A DNA stretch of 64,000 nt from Nipponacmea schrenckii (taxonomy: Eukaryota > Mollusca > Gastropoda > Lottiidae), in NCBI GenBank assembly GCA_030562195.1, contig CM060200.1, positions 30,543,023 to 30,607,022 on the forward strand, read 5' to 3'. Made by a program: the position numbers and the translations under genes. Positions 1-12,912 of the stretch are shown here, one piece after another. Numbering within the stretch: position 1 is the first letter of the stretch; each line of letters starts with the position of its first letter. The notes below the pieces were generated by a model. The model did not search any database. It saw only the letters and a program-made list of their open reading frames with translations, and had not been told where the DNA came from.

Positions 1-865
1 ATTATATCGTGAACTATTTTAGCAATATAATCACGATATCTATAAATATTTTCACACTTATTATGAGGGACATGTGAATTATATAATTTTGGTGACGGGG
101 AATGGGATTATTTAATATTAACATATATCCTCACAGGAATTAAAAGCAAAGGAGGGATTTGGTGAGAAACTGGTACAAAAATTTTAACCCGAGTGAAATG
201 GTTGTCTTGCTCAAAAGACGTTTGGTGGATTTAACTGCGAATCGTTAGGCCTTTCGTCAGCATTATTCTCGACTTGTCTTGCCAGCGAAGTAATTTCATC
301 GTCTGATGAATCCATTGTCAATTCTGTTAGGTTTACAAAAGCGAAATCAATTTGTGTCGGCTTAGGTAATTGGTTGGTAATTTACATGCCGGAAAAAGTG
401 TTGACACATGGTAACACGTGCCTTTAGGAACAGGGTAAAATTCTTTAATCATAATTGTTTAATTTTTCTGATTTATCGGGGTTTTTTTTCTTATACTATG
501 TTTTTACACAGAAATTATAATGAAATAAAATATATGACACATGATAATTCAGGAAAACGACACAAAAATTACTGTGGTATGATCATACGTACATTGGGAA
601 CGGGGTAAATATTAACGGGAGACAACTCTTTTTAACAATATCGTGATATTTCACTTGGACGATATGTATGGCGATACTGGCTATAATTACTTTGATTACT
701 AGAATTTTCATACCGGTTTATATCGAAATATCGTAATATCGCCCATCCCTACACAGGATATCTGATACGTTGATCTAGATATCAAATATATCATTCTAGT
801 AATTTTTAGAATGACCATAAACTTGTTTATGAATTCTTAAGTCAAGAAATAATAACAGTACTTAC
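1..865. other. MAU2 intron sequence with a possible DNA-transposon end
   Basis: No MAU2 exon was found left of 866, so this is probably intron. Bases 640-756 hold clustered cgatat/tatcg motifs ending in gcccatccctacac. Read on the minus strand this is a gtagggatgggcgatatt end, of a style seen at hAT-type element termini (recalled, not checked). Downstream on the same strand is a 34-codon ATG ORF (315 to 211) beginning MDSSDDE, which I do not recognise. The partner terminus would lie outside the window, so the element call is weak. Confidence 0.3.
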
Positions 866-3391
866 CATGGCTCTGCTGAGGACAAACAGTAGTCGTGTAT
901 ATTCTGACCGAGAAACCACAGCAAAATCTGTGCCAATGGCCAATAAATTAGATGCAGATGAAAAATCATGTTCCTTTGTATGAATTTGCTAAAGAATAAA
1001 AAGATCTTGGTAAAGTCATATTATTCAAACTCAATAACTTATGATCAACTGCTTCAGCAGAGGTGCAAGGGTTGGGAACAAACTACGTCTCTGCCAGCCC
1101 TAGATTGGCCACCAGGCTTGTGTCAAGGTAGCAGCAGCTAAATATTATTCGATTTCCAGTTTTGTCAATATTAATGTGAACTACCCCTTTTCTTTACAAG
1201 GTTCAGACAGGGTTATATTCAACTAAACACCTTACTAAAAAGGCCAATATAACCCCACAAACAAGCTTACAATGGCCAATGGTTTTTCCATGTCAACCCA
1301 GAAAACAATGAAAAAAGACAATACAATAATGGAATCTATGGCAAATATTGTGTGAACATTGAAATATCGAAATGTGCTACTCACTGCTAATTGAAATAAA
1401 AGTCGGCAGTGCCAATAGGGTGCCTGTTGTGACAATTCAATAGCTCTTAATAATAATGGTTTTGCCTTACTCGTCTGGTTCTAAGAAAAGAAAAGTTAAA
1501 TTGTAGTAATATTAAAGTAATTTATTGTAACAAAAAAAATCTTAAAAAATTTGTTGTGATTCAAAAATCCAAAATTATCACTATGAAGCAATAGTTTGCA
1601 GTGCTTTTCTGTTAATGAATTTTAAGCATAAGCGATAATCTTACTAATATGAATCATCATCATCATGAAATTTAAATTATGTTTTTAAGAAAAAATATTG
1701 TATTTCATTTTCTTACCTGTTTCTCATATAGTTGAGTTAAAACACTTGCTGATTCAAACCGTACATCATCAAGATGTGTCTTTAAAGAGGGTTAAGGAAA
1801 ACATTTTTCAGAAGAAACCACGTAAAATTTGAAATTTCAAAACAACAGACCAAAGCATTAACTGAATATTTCACTTTTTAAACCTTTAAAGGAATAATAG
1901 GCCTCAGAATGAACATAAAATTTGAAAATTTTAAACTTGGACAGTAAGTGCTCTATTGATCAGTTAATATACCTGCTGCCATAAATAACATAAATTTATT
2001 TTTAAATATCCAAAAACCTAAGTAATTATCCATAAAGATGAATTTGATTATTGAAAAACGCTTAATGATTGATTAAGCGTTTTTCAAAAATGACTTAGTT
2101 GTGTGAGTTTTCCATTTTTATGGGGTTCTGTTACTTTATGACACCATGTTAGTTCACTGATGTACATATACTCATATTGACCATTCTTGACAACTAAAAT
2201 TTTGTGTTCTTGCTAAGACGCAGTATCACTTTAAATAGTTACTCCACCTAAGTAGAAAAATACATAAGTAAACCAATTATCTAGTGCTCTACCCAAAGAT
2301 TTCATGTTCAGATTTTTTACATATGCCACCATGAATATGTACATGATTTTGGTTCGCTGACTAACCAAAATTTGGATATTTCTGTAATTTGTAATAAATC
2401 ATTTTGTAAAACAATTCTAAAGAAATTAACAAACAATAGACACAAAAGCAAACTGCTTTGAATCGTCAGCTGTTTCTTATGTGCCCAATTCTTTATAAAG
2501 AAGTGCGCTTATTTCATAATAATCATCTCATGTTCATGATATGAAATCTTGAGCAATGAATACACAATTCCAAAATTTTTCTGTAGGTAAAGGGAGATAA
2601 CAAATTAGTCCATACGGAATCCTCAAGATAGAAGTCAAGAAGTAAAGAGAATTACCAAAATATAGTGTTTGTTTCCAATAGAAAAAGCACAAAATTTTAT
2701 TTTATGCAACAATAAACCACAGCAATAGTTAGTTTATACATTATTTTTAACTTATATCAGGTTGTCAAGGTTTGTTTCAAATTGTTTGGTATAATTAGGT
2801 CAAATAATCCAAAATATAAACATCACAATGGCTACTTTTCTCCTTTTTTTGGCATCTTAATTTCTCTATTTATTTAATGATAATATTCAAAGGATACACC
2901 TGATGTAAGAGACCACTGAAATATAAGTAAAAACAGGTGTTAGAACAATTATGACAGAATTGTCATTATAGGAACTACAATTATTTTATGGGAATAATAA
3001 GAATTCATAAAACCAGTTTCTTATTTACCATTTAAGCGTTGTGGAATACGTTCTAGGAAACGTCTAGACAATAGCACATGCACCTAGCACATTTGTATAC
3101 CTTAATTAAACATCAATAGAACCTGTCAAACAAGACTGAACAAAGAATAATTAAACATACCGCCTTTTCCAAATGATTTTGAGATGTGTCAATGTTTTTT
3201 GTGTGTGCTAACAGGATATTCCCTAATTGCAGGTGCGTGCGCGCTTCAATCTCGGATGAAGGTGGAAAACCAAGAATTGTCTGTAGACAGTGAATGCACA
3301 GGCGGATATTTGGAGGATTAGAAGTTCTGAAATATTCCGATAATCCTAAAAGAGATGTGTACCAAGAACTATCATTTGATGTTGACGCCAT
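866..3391 (-). CDS. MAU2: MAU2 (SCC4) chromatid cohesion factor, N-terminal part, runs off the left edge
   Basis: MAU2 is the TPR-rich partner of NIPBL/Scc2 in the complex that loads cohesin onto chromatin. Five coding exons can be placed: 3391-3161 (77 codons from the ATG), 2915-2898 (18 nt), 1779-1717, 1480-1385 and 988-866, all joined at phase 0 with GT-AG introns. They cover about 177 residues. Seen in the sequence and matching animal MAU2: the start region with [23 protein letters not shown] and [12 protein letters not shown]; then [11 protein letters not shown]; then [16 protein letters not shown]; then [14 protein letters not shown]. The order and spacing follow the family, apart from one residue fewer around the 18-nt exon. 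The remaining ~430 residues should lie outside the window. The ATG is chosen because the family starts shortly before WY. Its 5' end faces the EPHX4-like gene at 3931. Confidence 0.86.
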
Positions 3392-3930
3392 TTTAATCGA
3401 ACATGATTATCCAGTCTCTCAATTTACATTTACGTTTCAAAATTTCTCACCCTGTCATTCGAGACTACAATATTTATTTCTTCCCGCTACAATGTCTGCA
3501 TGACCTGGTTGGATAATATTATTTGTGAAATGCTGAAAAAATTGAAATAAATATTGAAGTTATTGTGATTCGATCATGTTATAAATATTTCATTGAAAGA
3601 AAATGAAATTCTTTCGTTTATTATTAAACGAATTTTAATTCATTTTGTCTGCGTAACTTGAATTCAACTAAAAACAAGATTAGGTCACACTTTAAAACGA
3701 AAAGTTGCCTTATTTTATTTCAGTTAAATCAAAGTGCACGTATGGGGACAGTGAATCTTTAAGCTCTAATTATATGTTATTTACTGATTTGAGTTATCGA
3801 GAAAAGATGAACTTGAACCAAATATAACTCAATGAGTATAATATGAATATAGTTTCTTTTTGTATTATCGTGTGTACATTTTGTACCCGACTGAACTTTA
3901 ACCTGAAGCAGTCGATGGATTGACATAAGA
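3392..3930. promoter_or_regulatory. Head-to-head intergenic region of MAU2 and EPHX4-like gene A
   Basis: The two start codons are 539 bp apart and point away from each other, so this interval must hold both 5' UTRs and promoters, possibly shared. No clear TATA box or CpG-rich stretch stands out. Promoter function is inferred from geometry only. Confidence 0.4.
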
Positions 3931-5675
3931 ATGGAACTGTTAAGTTTTATGTTCTCTGTTGCAACTTTTGCAGTCGGCTGCCTATTTGGTACCCTTGTCA
4001 TGATTAGGACACTTTGGTTCATTGTCCGAAATCCAAAAAGGGCATTTTATGTCAAAGAAAGGAGCAATCTACCAAAATGTTTACTTGACCCAAGTTTAGG
4101 AACTCACCACTTCATTCATCTGGAGGCAGGTGCTTTTTAAGTTTAATCGCATTAAAACAAATCTTATACTTGCCTGATGACTATACAGTAATGGATGGGC
4201 ACTAGTTTACTAGTTTAAGATGACTCAGTAGTTTTATAACTTATGAGCCTTCTTTGACATAGCACAAAAATTAAAGGTAAAGAAACAGATAGGCTAGATG
4301 AAAATATTCAAGAACCTCTGTCTCCTCAGTAGTTAGTGATTATTAGCAATAAAAGAATTATATATCTAGTAGGCTATCTAGATGCAGATGAATAAATGTC
4401 TTCGTTATCAGCTTTGACTATGTTTCTATTAAAACAAAACTTTCAAAAATTACTCTATAGTGTCAGTGAGCATTAATTTTTAGATTGCTAGGTAGATCTA
4501 AGTTTTTAGTAATGTAGTGCCTATTATACATATTGTGTTCATTGGGAAAAACGATATCATAGGTTTGATATTTTGCTGAGAACCTGTTACAATGAAAGGT
4601 GGATTTTTATTTTTTTTTTTTTTTGCAGAATGTTCGACTTCACTATGTAGCTAATGGTGAGGAAGGAAAACCATTAATGTTATTTGTTCATGGTTTCCCT
4701 GAATTCTGGTATTCATGGAGATATCAACTGAGGGAATTTGCCAAAGATTATAGGTATTATTTGAATTTGGTCATTCTATGAATCAAAAGTTCAGTTTGGA
4801 GGGGTGACATTTAGTCTTTTAAATAAACAATAAAAGAAGTCCCTGTGTACTATATACTTTAGTGGTTACGTACAAAGCCAATAGCTAATAAAAATATTCG
4901 AAACGAAATTAATAAAATACGAACAAGAGTTAGGTCTACCGTATAATTCTGAATATAGTGCGCAGGGATTTGAGGCGCGTTCGATGCCCTCTTTTAGTGG
5001 TTTGCCATTGAAATAATAGTAGAGGTGTCGCCAAGGAGCAAAAATTGAACGCTACCACCTCACAGATAGTCGTAATGCACTGCTCCTGTGATGAAATTAT
5101 TTACCCAACCTTCTTTTTTTGTACAGATTACAAAGAGCCCATACATTAAAGAAATACATAAATAGTTTACATGCAGGCCTCAGTACAATAGAGACAATAT
5201 CTTAGAATAAACGGTTTTAGCACTAAAAATTAAGTTGTGTCTGTATTGTCGACTTATTCTTCGTCGGACGAGGTGTGTACATAGTAGACCTCTGCATACA
5301 TTTTCACAATCCATTGTTATTTTTACTACTACGAAATGTTTATATTAAAGAAATGTACAAAATAAATTATTTTTATTCACCAAAATATCTGTTACCGTTT
5401 TGGTGGAGTTGTTACCGTTTTAACCGAAAATTTTTGTTACCGTTTTGGTGAAGTTGTTACCGTTTTAACTAATAAAATTTGTTACCGTTTTGACATGTTA
5501 CCGTTTTAACTGGATACCATGTATAATGCACACCCCTTCCTTGCCTCTGCGAAATTGGGTAAAATTCATTTACCCATGTATAGTGCGCACCCCTTTTCGC
5601 GGCAAAAATACCACTTTTAAGTTAGTATTTCACAGGCACCAATTCCTGGAAATACCTTGCGTTGCTACTATTTAT

Positions 5676-5706
<31 letters not shown>

Positions 5707-7910
5707 ACTCTTTATTTTAAAATCCATTTTAATCACGTTGTTATTGTTTCTAATCGCTCGTGTTTGTATTATTGAGTTATTATTTAGAAACCATTTTTGA
5801 ATATTATAACTTGAAAGGCTCTACTAATCGATAAATGTATACACGACTTTCATTTAAGATACTGCACTATTCACCTACTCACCTGATTAACAAAGCTCAT
5901 TTTATCTTATATATATAGAAGGGGTTTGGAATATGATTGTCCTCACATTCTATCATTATTATTATCGGTATATGTTAGGAATTATTTTGAAAATGGCTAG
6001 TCGTCATGTGGCTTGCACTACAAAGGAGAAGTTACATGTGGTAAATTTTAATTAGACTGCCCATTAGGTGCAAAATAGTAGGACCTAAAACTCAATTCAT
6101 TTTAATTCATTTGAATTTTGTTTAAGTTGAAAGTTGTTTAAATTGAAAGTAAAATTTCTCCAGAATAGAGCAATATGCTCATTTATATATGAAATAGGTA
6201 GCCTAATAGCCAGTTTTGTTTTATGGAAGATCTATTTATATTTTAGGGTTGTTGCTATAGACCAGAGAGGTTACAATGAATCTGATAAACCAGCTGGGAT
6301 AATGAATTATAAAGTTTCTGACATGTTTACAGATCTAAAACAGATTATACCAGCTTTAGGTAGCTTTTTGAATTATACTACATTAAGCATTTATTCTTCG
6401 TTCTATCAGCTCTTGAATTCAAGTACATGTAAAAGAATTTTGGATGTTGCTAGAGATACTAGATTGGCTCATTTGATTGTAAACAGTTCTGATAAAAACA
6501 TTTCTTTAAAAAAAATTTTAACAAAATTGTATATTAAGTTTTGAAAATAAATTCATCCAGATATTATTCCAAAAAATCCTATTTTATTTCAGGATATAAG
6601 TCATGTGTCCTCGTTGGACATGATTGGGGAGGAGCAGTTTGCTGGGCTTTTGCTAGTAAATATCCTGACCTAATCGATAAATTAGTGGTCATGAATTGTC
6701 CTCATATGGAATCTTTTCTACATTATGCTCTTGCTAATCCTTCACAGCTTCTCAAATCTTGGCAAGTATTTCTGTTTAAATAATAGGTTAGAGGTCATAT
6801 TATCAAATTTGGATGTTTATTTATGAAAAGAATTTTTGGATTAACTTAAATAAATTAAATATTTCTCTTGGCTAGGGTGGGTTATATGTTGACCAAAATG
6901 AAACAATTTCTGAAATTTTTACAAATATTTCCAAGTTTGTGATGTTGCAGCAAATGTTCTTCTTATTAAACTTGTACCATAATCAAGGTTTTTTATTGCT
7001 TACATTTCAGGTATATATATTTATTTCAGTTGCCATGGATACCAGAATTTAACTTTTGGTTAAATGATTATAAGAATATTGAGATAATATTCAGTGGTAA
7101 AGGATCTGGAGTTCAGTGTGGAACTATTAGTAAAGATGATATAGAGGCTTATAAATATGCCTTCAGTCGACCAGGTTTGATATAATTTCCAATCTATTTA
7201 GTTGAAATATTCTGGAAATCCCATACTTAGACATGATATATATAATATATATTCACATAAATCCATTAAGGGTCTGAAAAAAGTAAAAGTATAGTGAAAG
7301 TACGCCAATTTGTTAATTTAGAAATGTTTATATTGATAAATTTATGAGATAGTTACTATGCCTTAAAAATATGAAATTGAAACATGTTGCCAGTAAATAT
7401 TAACTATTTTTGACAGCATTATTCATCTACTTTAACTACTGTACACAAATATATAAAAGGTAGTTCTTAAATGACATTTTAGCAGCATTTATATCTGCAG
7501 ATGAAAAAGTTGATTATGTCCTGGAAAAGATGACAGTTTGATGATTTTTGTTGAACTGTAGGAAATAGTAAGATAGTCATTTCTAGAAACTGATAGCTGG
7601 GCTCTATTATCTGTATACGTTTTATATGTTATATCTTTCAGGTGCAGCCACAGCAGCCATAAACTATTATAGAGCTGCTACTCGGACATTTTCTAGTCAA
7701 GACGCTACACAAATCAACATTCCAACTAAAATCATATGGGGATGTAAAGATGCAGCTTTAGAAAAAGGGTTAGCTGAAATTTGTAAGAAATTTGTCACCA
7801 ATCTGAGCATTGATTATTTAGAGGACTCATCACATTGGGTACAAATTGATGAACCTGAAAAAGTCAATAAAATTATGAGAGTATTTTTGAAAGATGAACA
7901 AAATTATTGA
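3931..7910 (+). CDS. EPHX4-like epoxide hydrolase (alpha/beta hydrolase), copy A
   Basis: Six exons: 3931-4125, 4629-4753, 6247-6359, 6593-6761, 7011-7174 and 7642-7910, giving 344 residues (human EPHX4 is about 360). An N-terminal membrane anchor (about residues 5-32) is followed by the hydrolase fold: the HGFPE oxyanion-hole motif at 86-90, the nucleophile Asp155 in GHDWGG, the lid tyrosine pair NYY at 263-265, an acid candidate Asp292 in WGCKD and the catalytic His320 in SSHW. All expected catalytic parts are present, so an active ER-membrane epoxide hydrolase is likely; the substrate is unknown. Introns 1 and 4 use GC donors (gcaggt after 4125, gcaagt after 6761). The reading frame requires these, and copy B has GT at both places. 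The gene lies 5.7 kb upstream of its paralogue in the same orientation, so it is a tandem duplicate. Confidence 0.9.
4754..6246 (+). repeat. Intron 2 of copy A with short tandem repeats
   Basis: The intron carries an irregular array of a gttaccgttttggtg / gttaccgttttaac unit (5391-5515), then two copies of an atgtataatgcacacccc-like unit (about 5518-5600) and an (AAT)n microsatellite at about 5681-5706. No coding potential was recognised. Confidence 0.6.
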
Positions 7911-8922
7911 TTAGTTTGAAGACATAAAGACATGTTCTATATTACCTTGTTAATTTAGAAGTAGGGATGTTAGTATTGATTATCTTGTTTTAATGTATGA
8001 GGTCAAAAACAATTAACCTAAATATCACTACATATGTCTGTTATAAACTAAGGTATAATTAATAAATTATCTAGGATTGTCAGGATCTGTTAGGTTATCT
8101 AAATCCAAAACCCTAAATTCTATATTCAGATCAAATTGTTTAATCAGATCTCTTGTAGATAATGTGATACAAATATCATTAATAAAAAACTTCTAGTCAA
8201 CTAGTGTTTCCAGATAAATGAAATGAAAATTTTCAAATGAAATGAGAGGTAAACATGAAAACAATTCAATGGATTTGGTTGTTAAGGAGCATTTATGAAT
8301 AAATTTGAATGAATCCATGTATGATTTTTTGACTATAGTTACCTGATATATAGTATTATGAAATATGTTACAAAATCATTTGGAAAAGTATATTTTTTCT
8401 ATTTTCAATGTTTTTTATGAATAAAAGTGCCAACCGCATATTTAGTGCTATACAGTCCATATTTTTTTGATTCTATGTTGATTTATATACTTTTTTTTTA
8501 CTGTTTAAGAATAAAAATTGGGATTTATTTCCTTAATGTTTATTTATTTAAATTTTTCAATTTATTTTTAATTACACCAAGCTGTAAACATGCATTCTAT
8601 ATTCTTTGAAGCCTACATTATTTCAATGAACTATTATTATAAACAAAATTTAAATAATTAATTTATTTTCAGCAGAGCCATAGCCTTCTGTTCATTTTGA
8701 GCTGCCGATTGCCTTCTTTTGTGGGCAACCGTGTTACTAAAGGGTCGTGCTCCCGTTTAAAGATGAATGGTTTCATGGCGTGTGACATATATAAAAATGT
8801 GTTTATTTTGTTTTGAGGCATCGGTATTGATTGTAATTATAATCGATTGGAATCCGTATAGCTCCATTGTGCTTACTTTTTTATTATTATTTTTATTTAT
8901 TATTACAAAATATTACAGTTTT
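7911..8922. other. 3' flank of EPHX4-like copy A; no gene seen
   Basis: AT-rich sequence with many stops in all frames. It should include the 3' UTR of copy A. Nothing else was recognised. Confidence 0.5.
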
Positions 8923-10760
8923 TGAGTTATTGCCCTTGACTTAGTAAAAACGCGTCAAATTATTTCTGACTTAGTAAAAACGCGTCAAATTTGGGTTGTA
9001 TCCACAATAGAGGCTATAGTTTTTATCCGATCTTAATGAAACTTGGTATACATGTATATATTGATGATATCTCGGTCAAGTTCGAAAATGGAAATTTTCG
9101 CATGAACGGTTTTTGAGTTATTGCCCTTGACTTAGTAAAAACGCGTCAAATTTGGGTTGTATCCACAATAGAGGCTACAGTTTTTATCCGATCTTAATGA
9201 AACTTGGTATACATGTATATATTGATGATATCTCGGTCAAGTTCGAAAATTGAAATTATCGCATGAACGGTTTTTGAGTTATTGCACTTGACTTAAACGC
9301 GTCAAATTTGGGTTGTATCCACAATAGAGGCTACAGTTTTTATCCGATCTTAATGAAACTTGGTATACATGTATATATTGATGATATCTCGGTCAAGTTC
9401 GAAAATGGAAATTTTCGCATGAACGGTTTTTGAGTTATTGCACTTGACTTAGTAAAAACGCGTCAAATTTGGGTTGTATCCACAATAGAGGCTACAGTTT
9501 TTATCCGATCTTAATGAAACTTGGTATACATGTATATATTGATGATATCTCGGTCAAGTTCGAAAATTGAAATTATCGAATGAATGGATTTTGAGTTATT
9601 GCCCTTGACTTAGTAAAAACACATCAAATTTGGGTTGTATCCACAATAGAGGCTACAGATTTTATCCGATCTTAATGAAACTTGGTATACATGTATATAT
9701 TGATGATATCTCGGTCAAGTTCGAAAATGGAAATTTTCGCATGAACGGTTTTTGAGTTATTGCCCTTGACTTAGTAAAAACGCGTCAAATTTGGGTTGTA
9801 TCCACAATAGAGGCTACAGTTTTTATCCGATCTTAATGAAACTTGGTATACATGTATATATTGATGATATCTCGGTCAAGTTCGAAAATGGAAATTATCG
9901 CATGAACGGTTTTTGAGTTATTGCACTTGACTTAGTAAAAACGCGTCAAATTTGGGTTGTATCCACAATAGAGGCTACAGTTTTTATCCGATCTTAATGA
10001 AACTTGGTATACATGTATATATTGATGATATCTCGGTCAAGTTCGAAAATGGAAATTATCGCATGAACGTTTTTTGAGTTATTGCCTTGACTTAGTAAAA
10101 ACGCGTCAAATTTGGGTTGTATCCACAATAGAGGCTACAGTTTTTATCCGATCTTAATGAAACTTGGTATACATGTATATATTGATGATATCTCGGTCAA
10201 GTTCCAAAATGGAAATTATCGAATGAACAGATTTTGAGTTATTGCCCTTGACTTAGTAAAAACGCGTCAAATTTGGGTTATATCCACGATATAGGCCACA
10301 GTTTTTATCAGAAATTCAAATTTGACGATTTTTTGATGAATAGTTTATGAGTAATTGCCCTTGACTAAGTAAAATTGCGTAAAAATTCATTTTCTGTAGA
10401 CACTATAGAAGCTACAATTATCTATAGATTTTAATGAAACTTGGTATGAGCATTGGAATTGATAAGAGGGCGGTCAAGTTCGATTTGGACGATTTTGCGA
10501 TAAACAGTTTTGGAGTTATTGCCCCTGCCTCTATATTTGTTGTAGACTACAATTTTCAATGGATTTAAATGAAACTTGGTGTGAGCATTAGAATTGATAA
10601 GACACAGTCAAGTTCGAATTTGATGATTTTTCGATGAACAGTTTTTTAGTTATTGCCATTGACTTAGTAAGATTGTGTCAAAATTTTTTTGTGGTTCAAT
10701 AGAAGCTACAATTTTCAATGGATTTTGATGAAACTTGGTGTTTTTGAGTTTTTGTTTGCC
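8923..10760 (+). repeat. Tandem satellite, ~160 bp unit, about 11 copies
   Basis: The unit runs gagttattgcccttgactt, then agtaaaaacgcgtcaaa, ggttgtatccacaatagagg, ccgatcttaatgaaacttgg, tacatgtatatattgatgat and ctcggtcaagttcgaaaa. Copies between about 9110 and 10230 are nearly identical. The first copy (8936-8990) has an internal short duplication, and copies after 10300 are increasingly diverged. The same unit, reverse-complemented, forms the inside of the TIR elements at 14786-15728 and 61464-62429. Confidence 0.92.
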
Positions 10761-10820
10761 CTTGACTTCAATATCCATTTAGTGAATGTTTTGAGTCATT
10801 GCTCTATTTATTTTTCAAAT

Positions 10821-11475
10821 TCAATGCTGCCAGTGGGCGTATGTTACCTTGCCTGGCAAGCTATCTTTAAGTGTTTTATAAATTTCTTTGTCGACGTGAA
10901 GTTGGGATTTTCTCCAGCGGTGCTCAGCCTTGTTGCGTTCCCGTTTAGCTTCAAGAATGTTGTCGTTAAGCCATTGAGTGTAGGGACGAAGTGTTATAGT
11001 CCAGGTTTTTATTGGTAAAACAGAATCTAAAATTTGTGTAAGTTTTGAGTCGTATTGTGATACTTTCTCATTTACATCTTCAAGAAGGAGTATTTCATTG
11101 AAATTTGAGTTCACAATTTCTGTACTGAATTGATCAACATTAAGAGATTTGAATTTACGAAAACTTACTGTCTTTCGGATTGGTTTAGGTCTCTGAATGT
11201 TTATTTCAAATATGGAAGGAAAATGATCCGATATTAATTTATCACTCACATTGATATTGTCAAGTTTATGTCCACCATCATTTGTTATCACCAGATCAAG
11301 AATATGACCACGATTGTGTTGTATAAGAGATCTGTTATTGAGGATATCACGAAAATTGGCTGCTGTACTGTCATTCACATTATCAATATGTATGTTGAAA
11401 TCTCCAAAAATAACTGTATCACATTAAGAAGTTATTAATCTATCAAGATAAAGTTCAAACTCTTCAAAAACGCTT
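10821..11475 (-). pseudogene. Non-LTR retrotransposon remnant: endonuclease C-terminus and linker before the RT
   Basis: An open stretch of 185 codons (11378 to 10821) begins after a conserved FGDFNIHIDNVNDS-type segment encoded just upstream (about 11425-11378). That is the GDFN catalytic motif of APE-type endonucleases. It continues with GHILDLVIT and SDHFPSIFEI, typical of the end of the endonuclease domain, then a basic linker. An in-frame stop (about 11426) separates it from a further matching upstream piece reading EEFELYLDRLITS. The reverse transcriptase is missing, because the satellite begins directly downstream. This is a 5'- and 3'-truncated dead copy of a CR1/L2/Jockey-like element; the clade is not certain. 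Confidence 0.72.
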
Positions 11476-12575
11476 ACGCTTACGCTCAAAAAGGTGCGTC
11501 AAATTTCCATCAAATTTGAACTAGCCTAAATATCAATATAAATAATAACATAGATTTCATTTAAATAAGTTAAACACCAAAGTTGATATTAAACTCACAA
11601 GACACACGTTAAACATTTGTCAATGATGAGATCTCTGGTCTGGTGTTAGATCGCATTGAAAGCTTGCACACTGGCAGTTGAATGCATATACAGAAGTTCT
11701 CACGAAAACCCAGTTATTGAAGAAGTCTGTAAGAAGTATGACAATAGAAACTAGAAACAACTCATAAAATGCACAGAAAGATAACTCTTAACACGTCATA
11801 TATTCAGAAATAAACGACCACATAGCCTTGACCAAACCTAAAAACAGAAAAGCAATTATAAATCAACAAAAATGAAAGTCATCACAGTCAGAGATAAACG
11901 CAAGGGGTGGTACGTGTGCCTGTACTAAAAATAAGACCATGACAGATACAGAGAAACCACCCACACATATAGAATATCAATTAGCCAAAATCCCAAGAAA
12001 GAAGGTCCAAAAAAAAAAAAAAAAAAATTAGGACCCAGTTAAGAACCACATGAGTAGAGATGTCCATCCGCTATCAGAGAAAAATACTTAAGGTTGAGTT
12101 ACAACAGATAACACCACCACCATACCAACCATTACAAAAAAAAGGATATATAACAACAAACGTCAACAGTGAGGATATCAAAGGATACAATTCTATGGAA
12201 ATTAGAGAAACCAAATCTCCACGACCAGATACATGTAGTCTCATAGGAGCTCGAGGGTTTCTACCAGAGGCATAGAAGCATGCTCATCATGTGGTACCTA
12301 TATTTTCAAGAAAGGGAAGAACAACATCAGTCAGGTACAGGACAACTTTAAAGTTTTGAAACGACCCAATCAAAGACAACCCGGACCATCTTTTTCTGAA
12401 ATAAGCTTGATATGAATAAAAAAAACTGAAATCCATCCTACAAGACACCAATTTACAACACCTAAAATCAAGCATAAGGCTAAGCACTTATAAGTATATT
12501 TTTAGTTAATTAAAACATCAACCTCAACTCAACTTCTAGACCACCTGGACTATATTACAAAACCGGCAACTCCAA
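11476..12575. other. Intergenic sequence; no gene seen
   Basis: Holds a poly-A run at about 12009-12026 and short open frames without recognisable similarity or codon bias. Nothing can be supported here. Confidence 0.45.
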
Positions 12576-12579
12576 TCCA

Positions 12580-12912
12580 ATGGACAGAGTCGCAGTGGCT
12601 CGGTAAGTAAACGCTTGCTAGTTAACTTGGGAGGTCCGGGGATCAATCCCGGCACAGGTCGAGATGGACTCTCGTATTTTTTTGCCCGGTTTCCCCTTGT
12701 CAGTGATGCAGGTCAGAGGTACTGAAATGGAAAAAGCGTCTAGTCGTTCGGATCTCACAATAAACCGAGGAACCGTGTGCTACAGACTGTGCACGTTAAA
12801 GATCCCTCGACAGTTGGAAATCGCAAAAGAACAGGCTTATGCCGCTGTCCTTGCAAAATTTCTCTCATTGTACACTGCATGGCGTTGCCAGTCTTTATTT
12901 CATAATCCAATC
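12580..12912 (+). mobile_element. tRNA-derived SINE
   Basis: The 5' part resembles a tRNA promoter: a box A-like segment (agtggctcggtaagtaaacg, 12594-12613) and a box B-like segment (gggatcaatccc, 12639-12650) at tRNA spacing. The downstream body contains tgcacgttaaagatccc and gacagttggaaatcgcaaa. The latter part recurs, diverged, at about 61085-61195, showing that it is an interspersed repeat. No intact tRNA cloverleaf can be drawn. Confidence 0.7.

Noticed and set aside
8923..10760. CRISPR-like or coding tandem array
   Set aside because: Units of ~160 bp without spacers; stops in all frames; shared with TIR elements.
10689..11018. 109-codon plus-strand frame
   Set aside because: Antisense shadow of the non-LTR retrotransposon remnant plus satellite sequence.
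12590..12660. tRNA gene
   Set aside because: Box A- and box B-like words are present, but no cloverleaf or acceptor stem forms. It is the head of a SINE.
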